A stretch of 40,025 bases of DNA from Acidobacteriota bacterium (GTDB lineage: Bacteria; Acidobacteriota; Terriglobia; Terriglobales; Acidobacteriaceae), in contig QIAA01000059.1 in NCBI GenBank assembly GCA_003224905.1, positions 1-40,025 of the forward strand. The letters run 5' to 3'. Below the pieces are notes generated by a model that was given only the letters and a program-made list of their open reading frames with translations, did no database searches and was not told where the DNA came from. A program made the position numbers and the translations under genes. Each line of letters opens with the position of its first letter. The stretch's first letter is position 1. Of the stretch, positions 24,736-32,318 are shown in pieces.

Positions 24736-24843
24736 TCACCGTTTGCGGATTTTCAAGGTCTCCCGTAAGTGCCGCTCCTCGGCAGCTACTCCCAGATAGA
24801 GCAGGGCGAACGCGGCAATCACGAAGGCAACAACGTAAGTCAT
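24736..24843 (-). CDS. Possible 35-residue single-pass membrane protein
   Basis: A short minus-strand frame in the 391-base gap after the RND gene encodes a hydrophobic helix (MTYVVAFVIAAFALLYLGVA) followed by a basic, amphipathic tail (AAEERHLRETLKIRKR). That is the layout of many small bacterial membrane proteins, and it is unlikely to arise by chance in non-coding DNA, but the frame is only 36 codons and no ribosome-binding site is visible. It could also be a relic of a larger gene. I do not recognise a family. The rest of the gap (24589-24735 and 24844-24979) shows nothing. Confidence 0.35.
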   Translation of the reverse strand: MTYVVAFVIAAFALLYLGVAAEERHLRETLKIRKR

Positions 24844-24979
24844 ACCGAATCTGAGTTGGCACTTTACGGCGTTGCGCTCTGCTTCTCAATGTCACCAAGG
24901 TACCGCCCGAGTAACACCACGGCAGTGCCATTGTGCAAACCACATACGGCGGCCAGCGCTTCTGCTACATTGTTGCGCC

Positions 24980-26014
24980 ATGAAACCCGCGCGTAGTTTT
25001 GCCAGCGACAACAATGCTGGCATCCACCCCGACGTCTTGCAGGCCATCGCCGAGGCTAATGTTGGCCATGTCGTCGGCTACGGCGATGATCCTTACACTG
25101 CCTCTGCCGTCCGCAAATTCAAACAGCACTTCGGCAATGATATTGACGTCTTCATAGTCTTCAACGGCACGGCAGCGAATTGTCTTAGCCTGAAGTCGCT
25201 GACAGATTCCTACCATGCAATTCTCTGCGCTGAAGCGTCTCACATCTATACCGATGAATGCGGCGCACCCGAGAAATTTACCGGTTGCAAACTCATTCCT
25301 CTCCCCACGACGGACGGCAAGTTGACCGTCGACACCGTGCGCCGTGCATATCATGGCATTGGCGATCAGCACCACGTCCAGCCTCGAGCCATTTCCATCA
25401 CCCAGGCGACTGAAGTAGGCACGGTCTACAAACCAAAGGAGATCAAGGCTCTCGCAGCTTTCGCGCACGAACGCAACCTGTTTCTGCATGTCGATGGCGC
25501 TCGCATCGCCAACGCGGCTGCCACCCTCGGGCAGAACCTGCGAAAGGCCACCCGTGATCTCGGAGTCGATGTACTTTCCTTTGGAGGTACCAAGAATGGA
25601 GCGATGGCCGCAGAAGCCGTGGTGTTTTTTGACAAAACCCTGAGCGCCAACTTCCTGTACACCCGAAAGCAGGGAATGCAACTGGCGTCAAAAATGCGTT
25701 TCATCTCGGCACAGTTCGATGCTTTACTCTCCAAAGATCTATGGTTGAAAAATGCCCAGCACTCGAACCGCATGGCGCAGTTGCTTGAAAAGGAGATCAG
25801 CAAGATCACGGGCGTGGAAGTTGTCTACAAAGTGGAAGCCAATGGCGTGTTTGCGCGCATTCCCCGCCGCGCAATCGCCAGCTTGCAGAAACGCTACTTC
25901 TTCTACGTGTGGAACGAAGAGAAATCCATTGTCCGCTGGATGTGCTCGTTTGACACCACCGAAGATGACGTGAAGCAGTTCGCCAGGTTTGTTACCCAGG
26001 TCCTAAGAAACTAA
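24980..26014 (+). CDS. Low-specificity L-threonine aldolase (PLP-dependent)
   Basis: A 344-residue fold-type I PLP enzyme of the threonine aldolase/beta-eliminating lyase family. It begins KPARSFASDNNAGIHPDVLQ, with GYGDDPYTASAVRKF near residue 36, the cofactor segment FNGTAANCLSL, the aspartate region LFLHVDGARIANAA near 170, and the Schiff-base lysine Lys205 in SFGGTKNGAM. It cleaves threonine/allo-threonine to glycine and acetaldehyde. I choose ATG 24980; a frame open from 24872 would add 36 low-complexity residues before the conserved start. It is a single gene with no co-transcribed neighbour. Confidence 0.92.
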   Translation: MKPARSFASDNNAGIHPDVLQAIAEANVGHVVGYGDDPYTASAVRKFKQHFGNDIDVFIVFNGTAANCLSLKSLTDSYHAILCAEASHIYTDECGAPEKFTGCKLIPLPTTDGKLTVDTVRRAYHGIGDQHHVQPRAISITQATEVGTVYKPKEIKALAAFAHERNLFLHVDGARIANAAATLGQNLRKATRDLGVDVLSFGGTKNGAMAAEAVVFFDKTLSANFLYTRKQGMQLASKMRFISAQFDALLSKDLWLKNAQHSNRMAQLLEKEISKITGVEVVYKVEANGVFARIPRRAIASLQKRYFFYVWNEEKSIVRWMCSFDTTEDDVKQFARFVTQVLRN

Positions 26015-26203
26015 GACGCCCTTGCTTCCTGATCTGTCTGTGCCCTCGTTGGCTTGAGATTTGGGTCGCCTGAATTTGCGAACCTGTGGGACGTCTTACT
26101 CTAGTTACCATTCCCCCGTTTGTCCTATTGCGTTTTGGGAATTCTTTTGATACATTCCGTCCACCTTCCCTCCCAAAATTGGCTCAAGAACCAGGAGAAG
26201 TTA

Positions 26204-26605
26204 ATGAATCGCAAGGGGTTACGGTTTCTCGGCGCTTTCGCAACGTTGCTCTATATGCTCGCTCTGGCAGGCTGCGGCCATGACCAGCAGTTGACCTCTA
26301 TCACGGTAGAGCCGAATACTGAAGACTTCGGTTTTCCAGACCCGTCGCTGCAGGTTCAGCTTCGCGCGCTTGGACACTACATCCATCCCCCAGTGACTAA
26401 GGACATTACTGATCAGGTCACCTGGGCTACAAATACGGCGGCTGTAGCCACCGTCAGCGCTACCGGCTTGCTCGCCCCTGGTGGCGCAGCATGTGGAGAT
26501 GCCCAGATCACGGCAACAGTGAGGACGAATCACAGCACCGCAGATCGGCCCTCAACCGGCGCAATCATAACCGGTTCCATGACGGCAACTGTCGAGTGCC
26601 CGTAA
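26204..26605 (+). CDS. Lipoprotein with a Big2-like domain
   Basis: A 133-residue secreted lipoprotein. The N-terminus carries a signal peptide ending in the lipobox LALAGC with Cys24 as the lipidation site. The rest reads as a bacterial immunoglobulin-like (Big2) fold: LTSITVEPN, a LRALGHY strand, DITDQVTWATNTAAVATVSATGLL and a terminal SMTATVEC strand. AGGAG six bases before ATG 26204 fixes the start; an upstream in-frame ATG at 26120 would bury the signal peptide. Function unknown; such proteins are common in acidobacterial envelopes. Unlike the usual VTWSS-type domains it has a Cys pair (ACGD and VEC) that may form a disulfide. Confidence 0.8.
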   Translation: MNRKGLRFLGAFATLLYMLALAGCGHDQQLTSITVEPNTEDFGFPDPSLQVQLRALGHYIHPPVTKDITDQVTWATNTAAVATVSATGLLAPGGAACGDAQITATVRTNHSTADRPSTGAIITGSMTATVECP

Positions 26606-26621
26606 GCTTCCGCGCGCAAGT

Positions 26622-26798
26622 CTAAAGATCGTCCAGCAATTCTCCTATTGTCTGTTTGTGCTTCTCCGTCTTCTCTTTTCTCCGATCAGGGACCGCGCGC
26701 GAAGGCCTCGGCGCGCCGATGCGTTCTCGCGCCATGGCCTTTACTGCCTCAACGGCGCGGAACCGCTTCTTCTTTCTTTTCTTCGGCATCTCGATCAT
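26622..26798 (-). CDS. Small basic conserved protein of unknown function
   Basis: A 58-residue (or 55-residue, from ATG 26789) very basic protein: MIEMPKKRKKKRFRAVEAVK, then a middle with GAPRPSR and a KTEKHKQTIGELLDDL tail. I do not recognise a named family, but the KRF-AVEAVK and TIGELLDD pattern feels like small proteins I have seen in acidobacteria. A longer frame open to 27 kb would run antisense through the next gene and is not supported. It is divergent from the zinc-ribbon gene at 26878, 79 bases away. Charge suggests nucleic-acid binding, but this is inference. Confidence 0.5.
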   Translation of the reverse strand: MIEMPKKRKKKRFRAVEAVKAMARERIGAPRPSRAVPDRRKEKTEKHKQTIGELLDDL

Positions 26799-26877
26799 CT
26801 TGCCATAGCTTGTACACTCTAAAGCTGCAATAATCGATTTTAGCCGTCGCCAAACAACCAACAGCGAACGACTGACT

Positions 26878-27150
26878 ATGGAAGAGCGCGATTTTTTCGA
26901 AGAGCGGCCAGAGAAGAAGACAGCCACCCTGAATTGCCCGCATTGTCAGCAATCAGCGGAATACGAAGTCACTTGGCTTGTCCGCACAAAGAAGAGACAG
27001 CTTGCCGGCCGCGCCGACGAACGCGATCGCGCACGCTTTGCCAAAGCCCGTTCCTACATGGTCCGCAAAGATGACCTGCTGCCCTGCAAGAACATGCGTT
27101 GCCGCAAACGTTTCGAAATTTCCGGCCAATCCGTCGTATTCACCGACTAG
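26878..27150 (+). CDS. Small zinc-ribbon-like protein of unknown function
   Basis: A 90-residue protein with two cysteine pairs, CPHCQQ near residue 20 and CKNMRC near 70-75, spaced as in a zinc ribbon, with a charged linker (RADERDRARFAKARSYMVRKDD). It starts MEERDFFEERPEKKTATLNC. No enzymatic motif is visible. It is divergent from the small basic gene and followed by an imperfect inverted repeat and the etfB gene. A role in RNA or protein binding is possible but not shown. Confidence 0.7.
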   Translation: MEERDFFEERPEKKTATLNCPHCQQSAEYEVTWLVRTKKRQLAGRADERDRARFAKARSYMVRKDDLLPCKNMRCRKRFEISGQSVVFTD

Positions 27151-27151
27151 C

Positions 27152-27213
27152 AATTGGCACTTGGCATTTAGCACTTAGCGATCGGCGTCTTGGCCAAATG
27201 CCAAGTGCTAATT
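27152..27213. repeat. Imperfect inverted repeat upstream of etfB
   Basis: Arms AATTGGCACTTGGCATTTAG (27152-27171) and the complementary stretch at 27194-27213 match at 18 of 20 positions around a 22-base loop. It is followed by related TAATTGCTAACTGCTAATT units. It may end the zinc-ribbon transcript or act in the etfB leader. There is no T-run typical of an intrinsic terminator. Confidence 0.6.
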
Positions 27214-27259
27214 GCTAACTGCTAATTTATACTCAGCAATTCGCCTCCTGGAGATCTGC

Positions 27260-28030
27260 TTGAAAATTCTTGTCTGCATGAAGCAAGTGCCGCAGAAAGA
27301 CGCCCCCCTCAAGCTCAACGAGTCCGGCACCTGGATTCGCGAGGACGTTTCCTACGAGGTAAACGAGCCGGATGCCTATGCCCTCGAGGAGGCTCTGCGC
27401 CAAAAGGAAAAACATAGCGGCGAAGTAGTCGTTATCACTGCCGGCCCGCCGCGCGCCCAGCAGGTTCTGCGGGAAGCCCTCGCCAAAGGCGCAGATCGGG
27501 CAATTCACCTCGAGGATAATGCTTTCGTCGGCCTCGACGCCTTCAACCTCGCCCGCGCTCTTGCGGCAGCCATCAAAGATGAGAAGTTCGACCTCATTTT
27601 TACCGGCCTCCAGTCCGACGATTACGGTTACGCCCAAACCGGCGTCGTACTCGCCGAACTGCTCGGCTGGCCGCATGCCACCATCATCATGCAGATCGAA
27701 AAAAACGACACTGGAATCAAGGTCAAACGCGAGCTCGAAGCCGGCTACTTTCAGTTTGTCGACATCCCGCTTCCCGCTGTGCTCACCATCCAGTCCGGCA
27801 TTAACAAACTGCGTTACGCTACCCTGATCGGCATCAAGCAGGCCAAGAACAAACCGCTACGTAAAGTCGCCCTTGCAGACGTGCAATCCGCGATCGGATC
27901 GAACCTGCAGAAGATCGAGCGGCTCTATATCCCGCAGAAGTCGAAAAACACAGAGTTCCTCGACGGCCCGCCCGCCGAGATCGCAAAAAAGCTGGTTGAC
28001 AAGCTGCGCAACGAGGTACGCGTACTGTAG
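27260..28030 (+). CDS. etfB: Electron transfer flavoprotein beta subunit
   Basis: A 256-residue ETF beta subunit. I choose TTG 27260 (KILVCMKQVPQKDAPLKL), the usual EtfB start, preceded by GGAG six bases upstream; the longer frame from 27212 would read through the repeat region. Recognisable segments are EVNEPDAYALEEALR, the adenosine-binding GADRAIHLEDNAF, FDLIFTGLQSDDYGYAQTG, GWPHATIIMQIE and the family signature around KRELEAGYFQFVDIPLPAVL. The product pairs with EtfA to carry electrons from acyl-CoA or other dehydrogenases to ETF:quinone oxidoreductase. It is followed 42 bases on by etfA. It may take electrons from oxidation of acyl-CoAs made by the ligases at the left of the window, but that is inference. 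Confidence 0.95.
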   Translation: MKILVCMKQVPQKDAPLKLNESGTWIREDVSYEVNEPDAYALEEALRQKEKHSGEVVVITAGPPRAQQVLREALAKGADRAIHLEDNAFVGLDAFNLARALAAAIKDEKFDLIFTGLQSDDYGYAQTGVVLAELLGWPHATIIMQIEKNDTGIKVKRELEAGYFQFVDIPLPAVLTIQSGINKLRYATLIGIKQAKNKPLRKVALADVQSAIGSNLQKIERLYIPQKSKNTEFLDGPPAEIAKKLVDKLRNEVRVL

Positions 28031-28041
28031 TGAGAAGAAAT

Positions 28042-28067
28042 ACTAGCCACTAACCACTAGCCACTAA
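28042..28067. repeat. Tandem ACTAGCCACTAACC repeat between etfB and etfA
   Basis: The unit ACTAGCCACTAACC is followed directly by ACTAGCCACTAA, filling most of the 42-base gap just before the etfA ATG. It replaces any visible ribosome-binding site there. Simple CTAGCCA-type repeats are common in acidobacterial intergenic DNA (recalled). Confidence 0.65.
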
Positions 28068-28072
28068 TTGTT

Positions 28073-29068
28073 ATGCCTGAAACCATCCTCGTCGTCGTAG
28101 AACAACGCGAAGGCAAACTCAACCGGGTCTCCTGGGAGACCCTCACCGCTGGCCAAGCCATCGCGGCGGAGATGAGCTGGACGCTGGAAGCAGCGGTCGC
28201 CGGCAGCGCCGTCGAAAATCTCGCAAACGAAGTGGCCGGCAAGAAAGTCGCCAAGGTGCATGCGATTCAATCCCCCAAGCTCGATCCCTACACTGCTGAC
28301 GCCTTCACCACGGGACTGAAACAGTTCATAACCTCTCGCCAGCCCAGGCTCGTCCTGATGCCGCACACATACCAGGTCCGGGACTTCGTCCCCAAGTTGG
28401 CCACCGCCATGGGCCGCGCTGCGATCACCGATTGCGTCGGCTACAAAAAAGACGGCGCAAAACTGCTCTTCATACGCCAGATGTTCCAGGGCAAACTCGC
28501 CGCCGACGTGAGTTTCACCTCCGACACACCCTGGTTTGTGACATTCCAGAACGGAGCGTTTCGCGGCGACAAAGTCGAGACCGCCTCCTCACCCGCGCCC
28601 GTAGAAACTGTAAACGTCGATATCCCGGACAACACCATTCGCAACAAGCCGCAGGAAGTCTTCAAAGAAGCCAGGCAGGCCGTCGATCTCACCCAGGCGG
28701 AGGTGATCGTCGCCGTCGGTCGCGGGATCAAGGAGCAGAAGAATCTCGAGATCGCGAAACAACTGGCCGAGGCGCTGGGAGCCGAATTAGCCGCGTCGCG
28801 CCCCATCTGCGACTCCGGCTGGCTCCCCATGGACCGCCAGATCGGCTCCTCCGGCCAGACAGTTGCCCCCAAGCTCTATCTCGCCCTCGGAATCAGCGGC
28901 GCCATTCAACACATCGTCGGCATGAAGGGCTCACGCGCCATCATCGCGGTTAACAAAGACTCCGAAGCCCCAATCTTCGAGATAGCAGACTACGCCATCG
29001 TCGGCAACCTTTTCGACATCGTTCCACCGCTGATCGAAGAAGTGAAGAAGGTAAAGGCCGGAACCTGA
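28073..29068 (+). CDS. etfA: Electron transfer flavoprotein alpha subunit
   Basis: A 331-residue ETF alpha subunit. The N-terminal half (ILVVVEQREGKLNRVSWETL, FTTGLKQFITSRQPRLVLMP) is the variable domain. The C-terminal half is the FAD-binding domain with VAVGRGIKEQKNLEIAKQL near residue 220, ASRPICDSGWLPMDRQIGSS near 240-260, GQTVAPKLYLALGISGAIQH near 262-281, then GSRAIIAVNKDSEAPIFEIA and DYAIVGNLFDIVPPL. All of the classic FAD contacts appear intact. It forms the heterodimer with EtfB encoded immediately upstream. No Shine-Dalgarno is visible because a tandem repeat occupies the gap. Confidence 0.95.
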   Translation: MPETILVVVEQREGKLNRVSWETLTAGQAIAAEMSWTLEAAVAGSAVENLANEVAGKKVAKVHAIQSPKLDPYTADAFTTGLKQFITSRQPRLVLMPHTYQVRDFVPKLATAMGRAAITDCVGYKKDGAKLLFIRQMFQGKLAADVSFTSDTPWFVTFQNGAFRGDKVETASSPAPVETVNVDIPDNTIRNKPQEVFKEARQAVDLTQAEVIVAVGRGIKEQKNLEIAKQLAEALGAELAASRPICDSGWLPMDRQIGSSGQTVAPKLYLALGISGAIQHIVGMKGSRAIIAVNKDSEAPIFEIADYAIVGNLFDIVPPLIEEVKKVKAGT

Positions 29069-29370
29069 TCCCGTCCACCATCAGGCAGGGAAGTTGACTT
29101 GCTGTGAAGACCGCAACAGCCCGCGATTTCGGCTTGCGAACATGTTTCTCTTAAATCACGTGCTTGCTTTTGTAGGGATATGTCCGATTGCTCAGATAGG
29201 CTGTGGCTGCCCGATGCCGGACACTACTTGGGGACTCTGGAGACGTTCAATAGCTTTTCAGAAAGCGTAGGCGAGACCAGAGTCCCTGACTGCTAGCAGC
29301 AACCATCAGACTAACGGGGCGCTACGAGGACACAGCACGCCAACATGCGCCAAAGCAATGGTGCCGCTTT

Positions 29371-29565
29371 TTATGCCGCTGTGCGCTCTCTCAGCGAGTA
29401 CAGTTCGGCACGAATTTTATAGACGCGCTCCCGCATCTCCCGATGCTGCGCCCTCTCCGTTAGGGTGTGTTGCTTTCTAGCGAAGTATTGGCGATTGTGC
29501 ACTACGATCTGCAGACGCTCTCGCTGGAGAGCTTTCAGCTGGTTTGAGAGGTCTGCGTGCTCCAT
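29371..29565 (-). CDS. Possible small helical protein
   Basis: A 64-residue frame, MEHADLSNQLKALQRERLQI and on to AELYSLRERTAA. It is charged, Arg- and Glu-rich, and predicted to be almost wholly helical with a heptad-like pattern, so a small coiled coil is plausible. No ribosome-binding site or named family is evident. Antisense chance frames of this size do occur in GC-rich DNA, so the call is weak. Confidence 0.35.
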   Translation of the reverse strand: MEHADLSNQLKALQRERLQIVVHNRQYFARKQHTLTERAQHREMRERVYKIRAELYSLRERTAA

Positions 29566-29671
29566 GTCCGCAAAGGCGAGCGGGAGGATTCACGTGGGAA
29601 AAACTGGATGATGGGCAAGTCCTCCCGCGTCAGATGAGCAACGAGGCGAGGCAATGGGCAGAAGCGAAGCG

Positions 29672-29886
29672 CTAGTGTCTCGCCACAATTCCCCGCGCTC
29701 TCAAACCGATTCGATTCGACCTTGGCGGGAAGGGTGGTGTGCAAGCAAGGTTAAATCGAGAGTAGATGCAAGCGCCAACATGCGCCATACAGCACAATAC
29801 CTGAGCTTATACAGTGTTCACCTGATCGAGAGGTACTCTGGATATCGCTAGCGTCGTTGCTGGGAACAGTATTGGCGAGACACTAG
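29672..29886. repeat. 14-bp perfect inverted repeat, 187 bases apart
   Basis: CTAGTGTCTCGCCA at 29672-29685 and its exact complement TGGCGAGACACTAG at 29873-29886. They enclose DNA without a convincing gene. A related TTGTGGCGAGA recurs at 30000-30010. The spacing and lack of coding content would suit a small non-autonomous element, but no target-site duplication is evident. Confidence 0.5.
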
Positions 29887-29973
29887 ATATTTCCTCTTTG
29901 CGCTTTGGCGCGAATCAGGTTCTTCTGCCCGTTGTCCTTACTGTTCCCCTTCTAAAATTGTCCCTGGCAAACT

Positions 29974-29997
29974 GGCACCGCAACGGTGCCGTTTTTT
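29974..29997 (+). terminator. Strong rho-independent terminator
   Basis: GGCACCG, a CAA loop and CGGTGCC form a perfect 7-bp GC-rich stem (29974-29990) followed by G and six Ts. It is oriented to the plus strand, on which no gene is seen for 900 bases upstream. Confidence 0.75.
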
Positions 29998-30111
29998 ATT
30001 TGTGGCGAGATAGTGGGCGAGGGATGTATACGGGCAGGCAAATGCGAGTGAGCCTGAACCGTCCAGGGCGCACCTGCTTCAGCGCGAACGCAACCTGTGA
30101 TGCTTGGTGAT

Positions 30112-30264
30112 CTACTGCACCGCGCTTGCGACCGAAGAAAACACATTATTGGCGTTGGTTCCGATCAGGCGGACGGTACCGACCACAATCACCAGAATCA
30201 CTGCCAACATCACTGCGTATTCGGCGATGTCCTGACCACTGTCATCTTTCCACAGGGTGTGCAT
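30112..30264 (-). CDS. Flp-family type IVb pilin
   Basis: A 50-residue pilin. It begins MHTLWKDDSGQDIAEYAVML, matching the Flp/Fap pattern of a short charged leader, a glycine cleavage position, then GlnAsp and Glu-Tyr, and continues with a single hydrophobic helix (VMLAVILVIVVGTVRLIG) and a short polar tail. Prepilin peptidase would cut after the Gly of DDSG and the mature peptide would polymerise into a thin Flp pilus. AGGAG lies five bases before the ATG, and a good promoter is found upstream. No tad/cpa secretion genes are in the window, so it is an orphan pilin. The tail after the helix is shorter than in many Flp pilins. Confidence 0.85.
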   Translation of the reverse strand: MHTLWKDDSGQDIAEYAVMLAVILVIVVGTVRLIGTNANNVFSSVASAVQ

Positions 30265-30342
30265 TGGAACTCCTTTTTCTAGGCTGGTAGGACGAAGGAG
30301 TGGGAAGGGTCAGACCCGACTCTGACTGGCGCAAGTACAAAT

Positions 30343-30371
30343 ATCCTAGGGGGCATTCGAGGGATGGTCAA
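30343..30371 (-). promoter_or_regulatory. Sigma-70-type promoter of the Flp pilin gene
   Basis: TTGACC (minus strand, 30366-30371), a 17-base spacer and TAGGAT (30343-30348). The predicted leader is about 70 bases and contains the perfect dyad GTCAGA/TCTGAC (30309-30326) with a 6-base loop. Confidence 0.5.
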
Positions 30372-30533
30372 TAAGGTATATACCTGAAGGTTCGAGGGTG
30401 GGCAGAGAGACCATGCGGAAGATTGATGAATTTTGTTTCCTTCGCCGCGAAAGGCAGCCTGAATAATTAGTATGGGAAGATGGGCGGTTGCGAGAGATCA
30501 CTGCCGGGGAAATATCGGGGAAGTGATTGAGAA

Positions 30534-30581
30534 AATGGCGCGCCCGGAGAGATTCGAACTCCCGACCTATTGCTCCGGAGG
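30534..30581. repeat. attL: displaced 3' end of tRNA-Arg
   Basis: 48 bases identical to 33144-33191. The copy covers the CCA end, acceptor and T arm, and stops in the anticodon loop of the tRNA-Arg gene; the tRNA 5' half is missing on this side. This is the left boundary of the inserted element. Confidence 0.85.
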
Positions 30582-30970
30582 ACTTGCCGCACGAAGAACC
30601 AACAACTTAGACCATGTGCTACGAAATGTGACGGAATGTCCTAGATGCTATGCCCAGCAAGGGTTTCCACCCATCTGGCGACACTCGGTCACACTCGGTA
30701 AGGTTTGGTGGTGGGCACAAAATTGGGCACAGTCTCGAAGATCGAAACAGTTTTTCTCGCGACCAAAAGCCTGCCGTCACGAGCCTGGATGAGTTGTCCG
30801 GCCTGCATGGGGTGTGTAGGCGCAGGCATACTCGACCCTCTCTGAACATAGAGTTTTTTATTTTTCCAAAAAACTTTTTCCAGAGGAAGCGTCACCCAAA
30901 GAGAACCTCCGCGCGGCACGGCGGGATGAGAGCGAAGAAGGAGCTATCTACCTATCTCCCAAATAAAAGT

Positions 30971-31007
30971 GCCCACCCCTTGCGATTTTCCGTACCAAGG
31001 GGTGGGC
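30971..31007 (-). terminator. Rho-independent terminator after the Tat-exported protein gene
   Basis: A perfect 12-bp stem GCCCACCCCTTG/CAAGGGGTGGGC (30971-30982 with 30996-31007) and 13-base loop. Read on the minus strand it is followed by ACTTTTATTTG. It lies 14 bases after the stop at 31022. Confidence 0.75.
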
Positions 31008-31021
31008 CGTCTGAGAAAAGA

Positions 31022-31939
31022 TCAGGAAAAGAACACACCATTCCGCTCATGTGCAAGCAGTGAGAATTCGTTCACTGAAGTTTCAGCCGGATCGGACACA
31101 AACGTCGCGGTGTCGGTTTGGCCAGCCCACGCGATCTGTGCCACAGTTTGCACAAAATCGCCAACGAAGCTATTTTCCAAGTTTCGTAGCTTTGTCCGTC
31201 CCATAGGATGGCTCCAGCGGATGTCCCATGAGACTTCCGCGTCCACTTCCGGCCCATCCATCAGGGCGTTAACTACATCGTGGTAGTCCTCAACATCAAC
31301 ATCGCTTGCCTGGAAGGATGCCTTCCCAGCACCGAAATTTACTTTGATTGTGTCTTCGGAAATAGGGATCGTCCAGAACAGTCCACTTTCCGTGATCCCA
31401 GGGTTGAAATCGTGAATTTGCACGTCCTTCACGGGACTTGTGAATACATCAAGTCATATGAAGGTGAACGCGCCGTGGTGGTTGCGCCCATCCGCTCCAA
31501 CGAATTCGCCCCGCATGAAGCGAACGTCGGCTTCGAACGGAAGATGCTCGGGAGTCTGGCCATTAACAGTATGTGTGCCCATGCCGCCTACAGCGGCCCA
31601 GCCAACAAACCCGTTGAAGTTCGTGATGGTCGAGGGTTCGACGCCGGTTGCAGGCAAGAACACATGGAACAGGGGTCCTGACGGCCCGAGAAGTTGAAGA
31701 CCTCCAGGAATGGGTAGAGGTGTAGCGGTGGTCGTGCTGTGGTGTCCGTGAGCAGTTGAGGCTGCGCGGTTGATCGTGCCGGATCGGGCCACCTCGGGAA
31801 TCAGCCCTGCGGCTGCGAGAGCACCAGCCGTCAGACCAGTCTTCTCAAGAAACCCTCTGCGGCTGAGTAGGCGTTCCGCGAAATGATCGTGTCCCGGAGC
31901 CGCCATGCCTGCCCTTGAAGCTAGTTTGCTTAGGTTCAT
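31022..31939 (-). pseudogene. Tat-exported protein of unknown function, interrupted by an in-frame TGA
   Basis: Two frames, 31454-31939 (161 residues) and 31022-31432, lie in the same reading phase and are separated only by TGA at 31454-31456 and seven sense codons. Joined, they give about 305 residues. The N-terminus has a twin-arginine signal (SRRGFLEKTGLTAGALAAAG, residues 26-45). The joined sequence runs smoothly: HHGAFTFI, stop, LDVFTSPVKDVQIHDFNPG. A Trp codon TGG is a likely ancestor. AGGAGA precedes the start, a consensus promoter lies upstream and a terminator downstream, so the unit was a complete single gene. I do not recognise the family; the conserved-looking HDFNPGITESGLFWT block may help. 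A readthrough product cannot be excluded but a nonsense mutation is simpler. Confidence 0.7.
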
Positions 31940-32007
31940 GGACTTCTCCTGAGAGAGGAATTAACTCGTGAAGGTGCGTACACCGGAGACGAAAAAGACG
32001 CGGGGAG

Positions 32008-32036
32008 AGATTATGTGCTTTAACAACGGATGTCAA
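32008..32036 (-). promoter_or_regulatory. Consensus promoter of the Tat-exported protein gene
   Basis: TTGACA (minus strand, 32031-32036), a 17-base spacer and TAATCT (32008-32013). The leader is about 60 bases and ends at AGGAGA before the ATG at 31939. The remaining stretch up to 32318 holds no other feature I can support. Confidence 0.65.
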
Positions 32037-32318
32037 ATGTAAAAGCATTGACTCCGGCGAGGAGCAAACGTTCAAAACTGCGAAGTGCTGCTACAAAGCT
32101 TTGCGATTACCGGAATTTTGGCCGTTAATCCCACAGATCCCGATCACGCGCTAGCGGCCCTCGTCCATCCGAAAAAAAGCCTAGCACTTTCGCCTTGTAT
32201 TCGTCATAGGAAATCAGCCTCATCTCAGGTCATCACCTGATCGCGTTTTCTACTCCGCTGAGAGATGATCTTCAGAGCTGGTGCAAGCAACTCTGGCCAG
32301 GAACCTGGAGGTGTTGCG

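Larger units (their letters stand above)
29069..30111. other. 1-kb region with little or no coding content and several repeats
   Basis: Only one weak frame (29371-29565) lies here. The stretch carries two copies of CGCCAACATGCGCCA (about 29338 and 29772), a 14-bp inverted repeat (29672-29685 and 29873-29886), a third related TTGTGGCGAGA at 30000, and a strong plus-strand terminator at 29974 with no gene in front of it. The GGTGCCG-C/T-TTTTTAT at 29364 resembles the terminator's right arm. This could be a decayed mobile element or hold an untranslated RNA. Confidence 0.5.

Noticed and set aside
24872..24979. N-terminal extension of the threonine aldolase
   Set aside because: The 36 added residues are Cys/His-rich without family similarity, and homologues begin near MKPARSFASDNNAG.
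28042..28067. Tandem repeat considered as a CRISPR fragment
   Set aside because: Units are 14 bases and directly adjacent with no spacers, and no cas gene is present.
30472..30792. A 106-residue plus-strand frame containing MARPERFELPTYCSGG
   Set aside because: This string is the antisense translation of the tRNA-Arg 3' end, a well-known false protein; the rest has no pattern.
30689..30919. A 76-residue minus-strand frame containing MQAGQLIQARDGRLLVARK
   Set aside because: The piece faintly recalls an integrase start but has no continuing domain, and it runs towards the att repeat; too weak to list as a gene.
31433..31456. Selenocysteine insertion at the TGA of the Tat-exported protein
   Set aside because: No SECIS-like hairpin is evident directly after the TGA, and no redox motif surrounds the position; a Trp-to-stop change is simpler.
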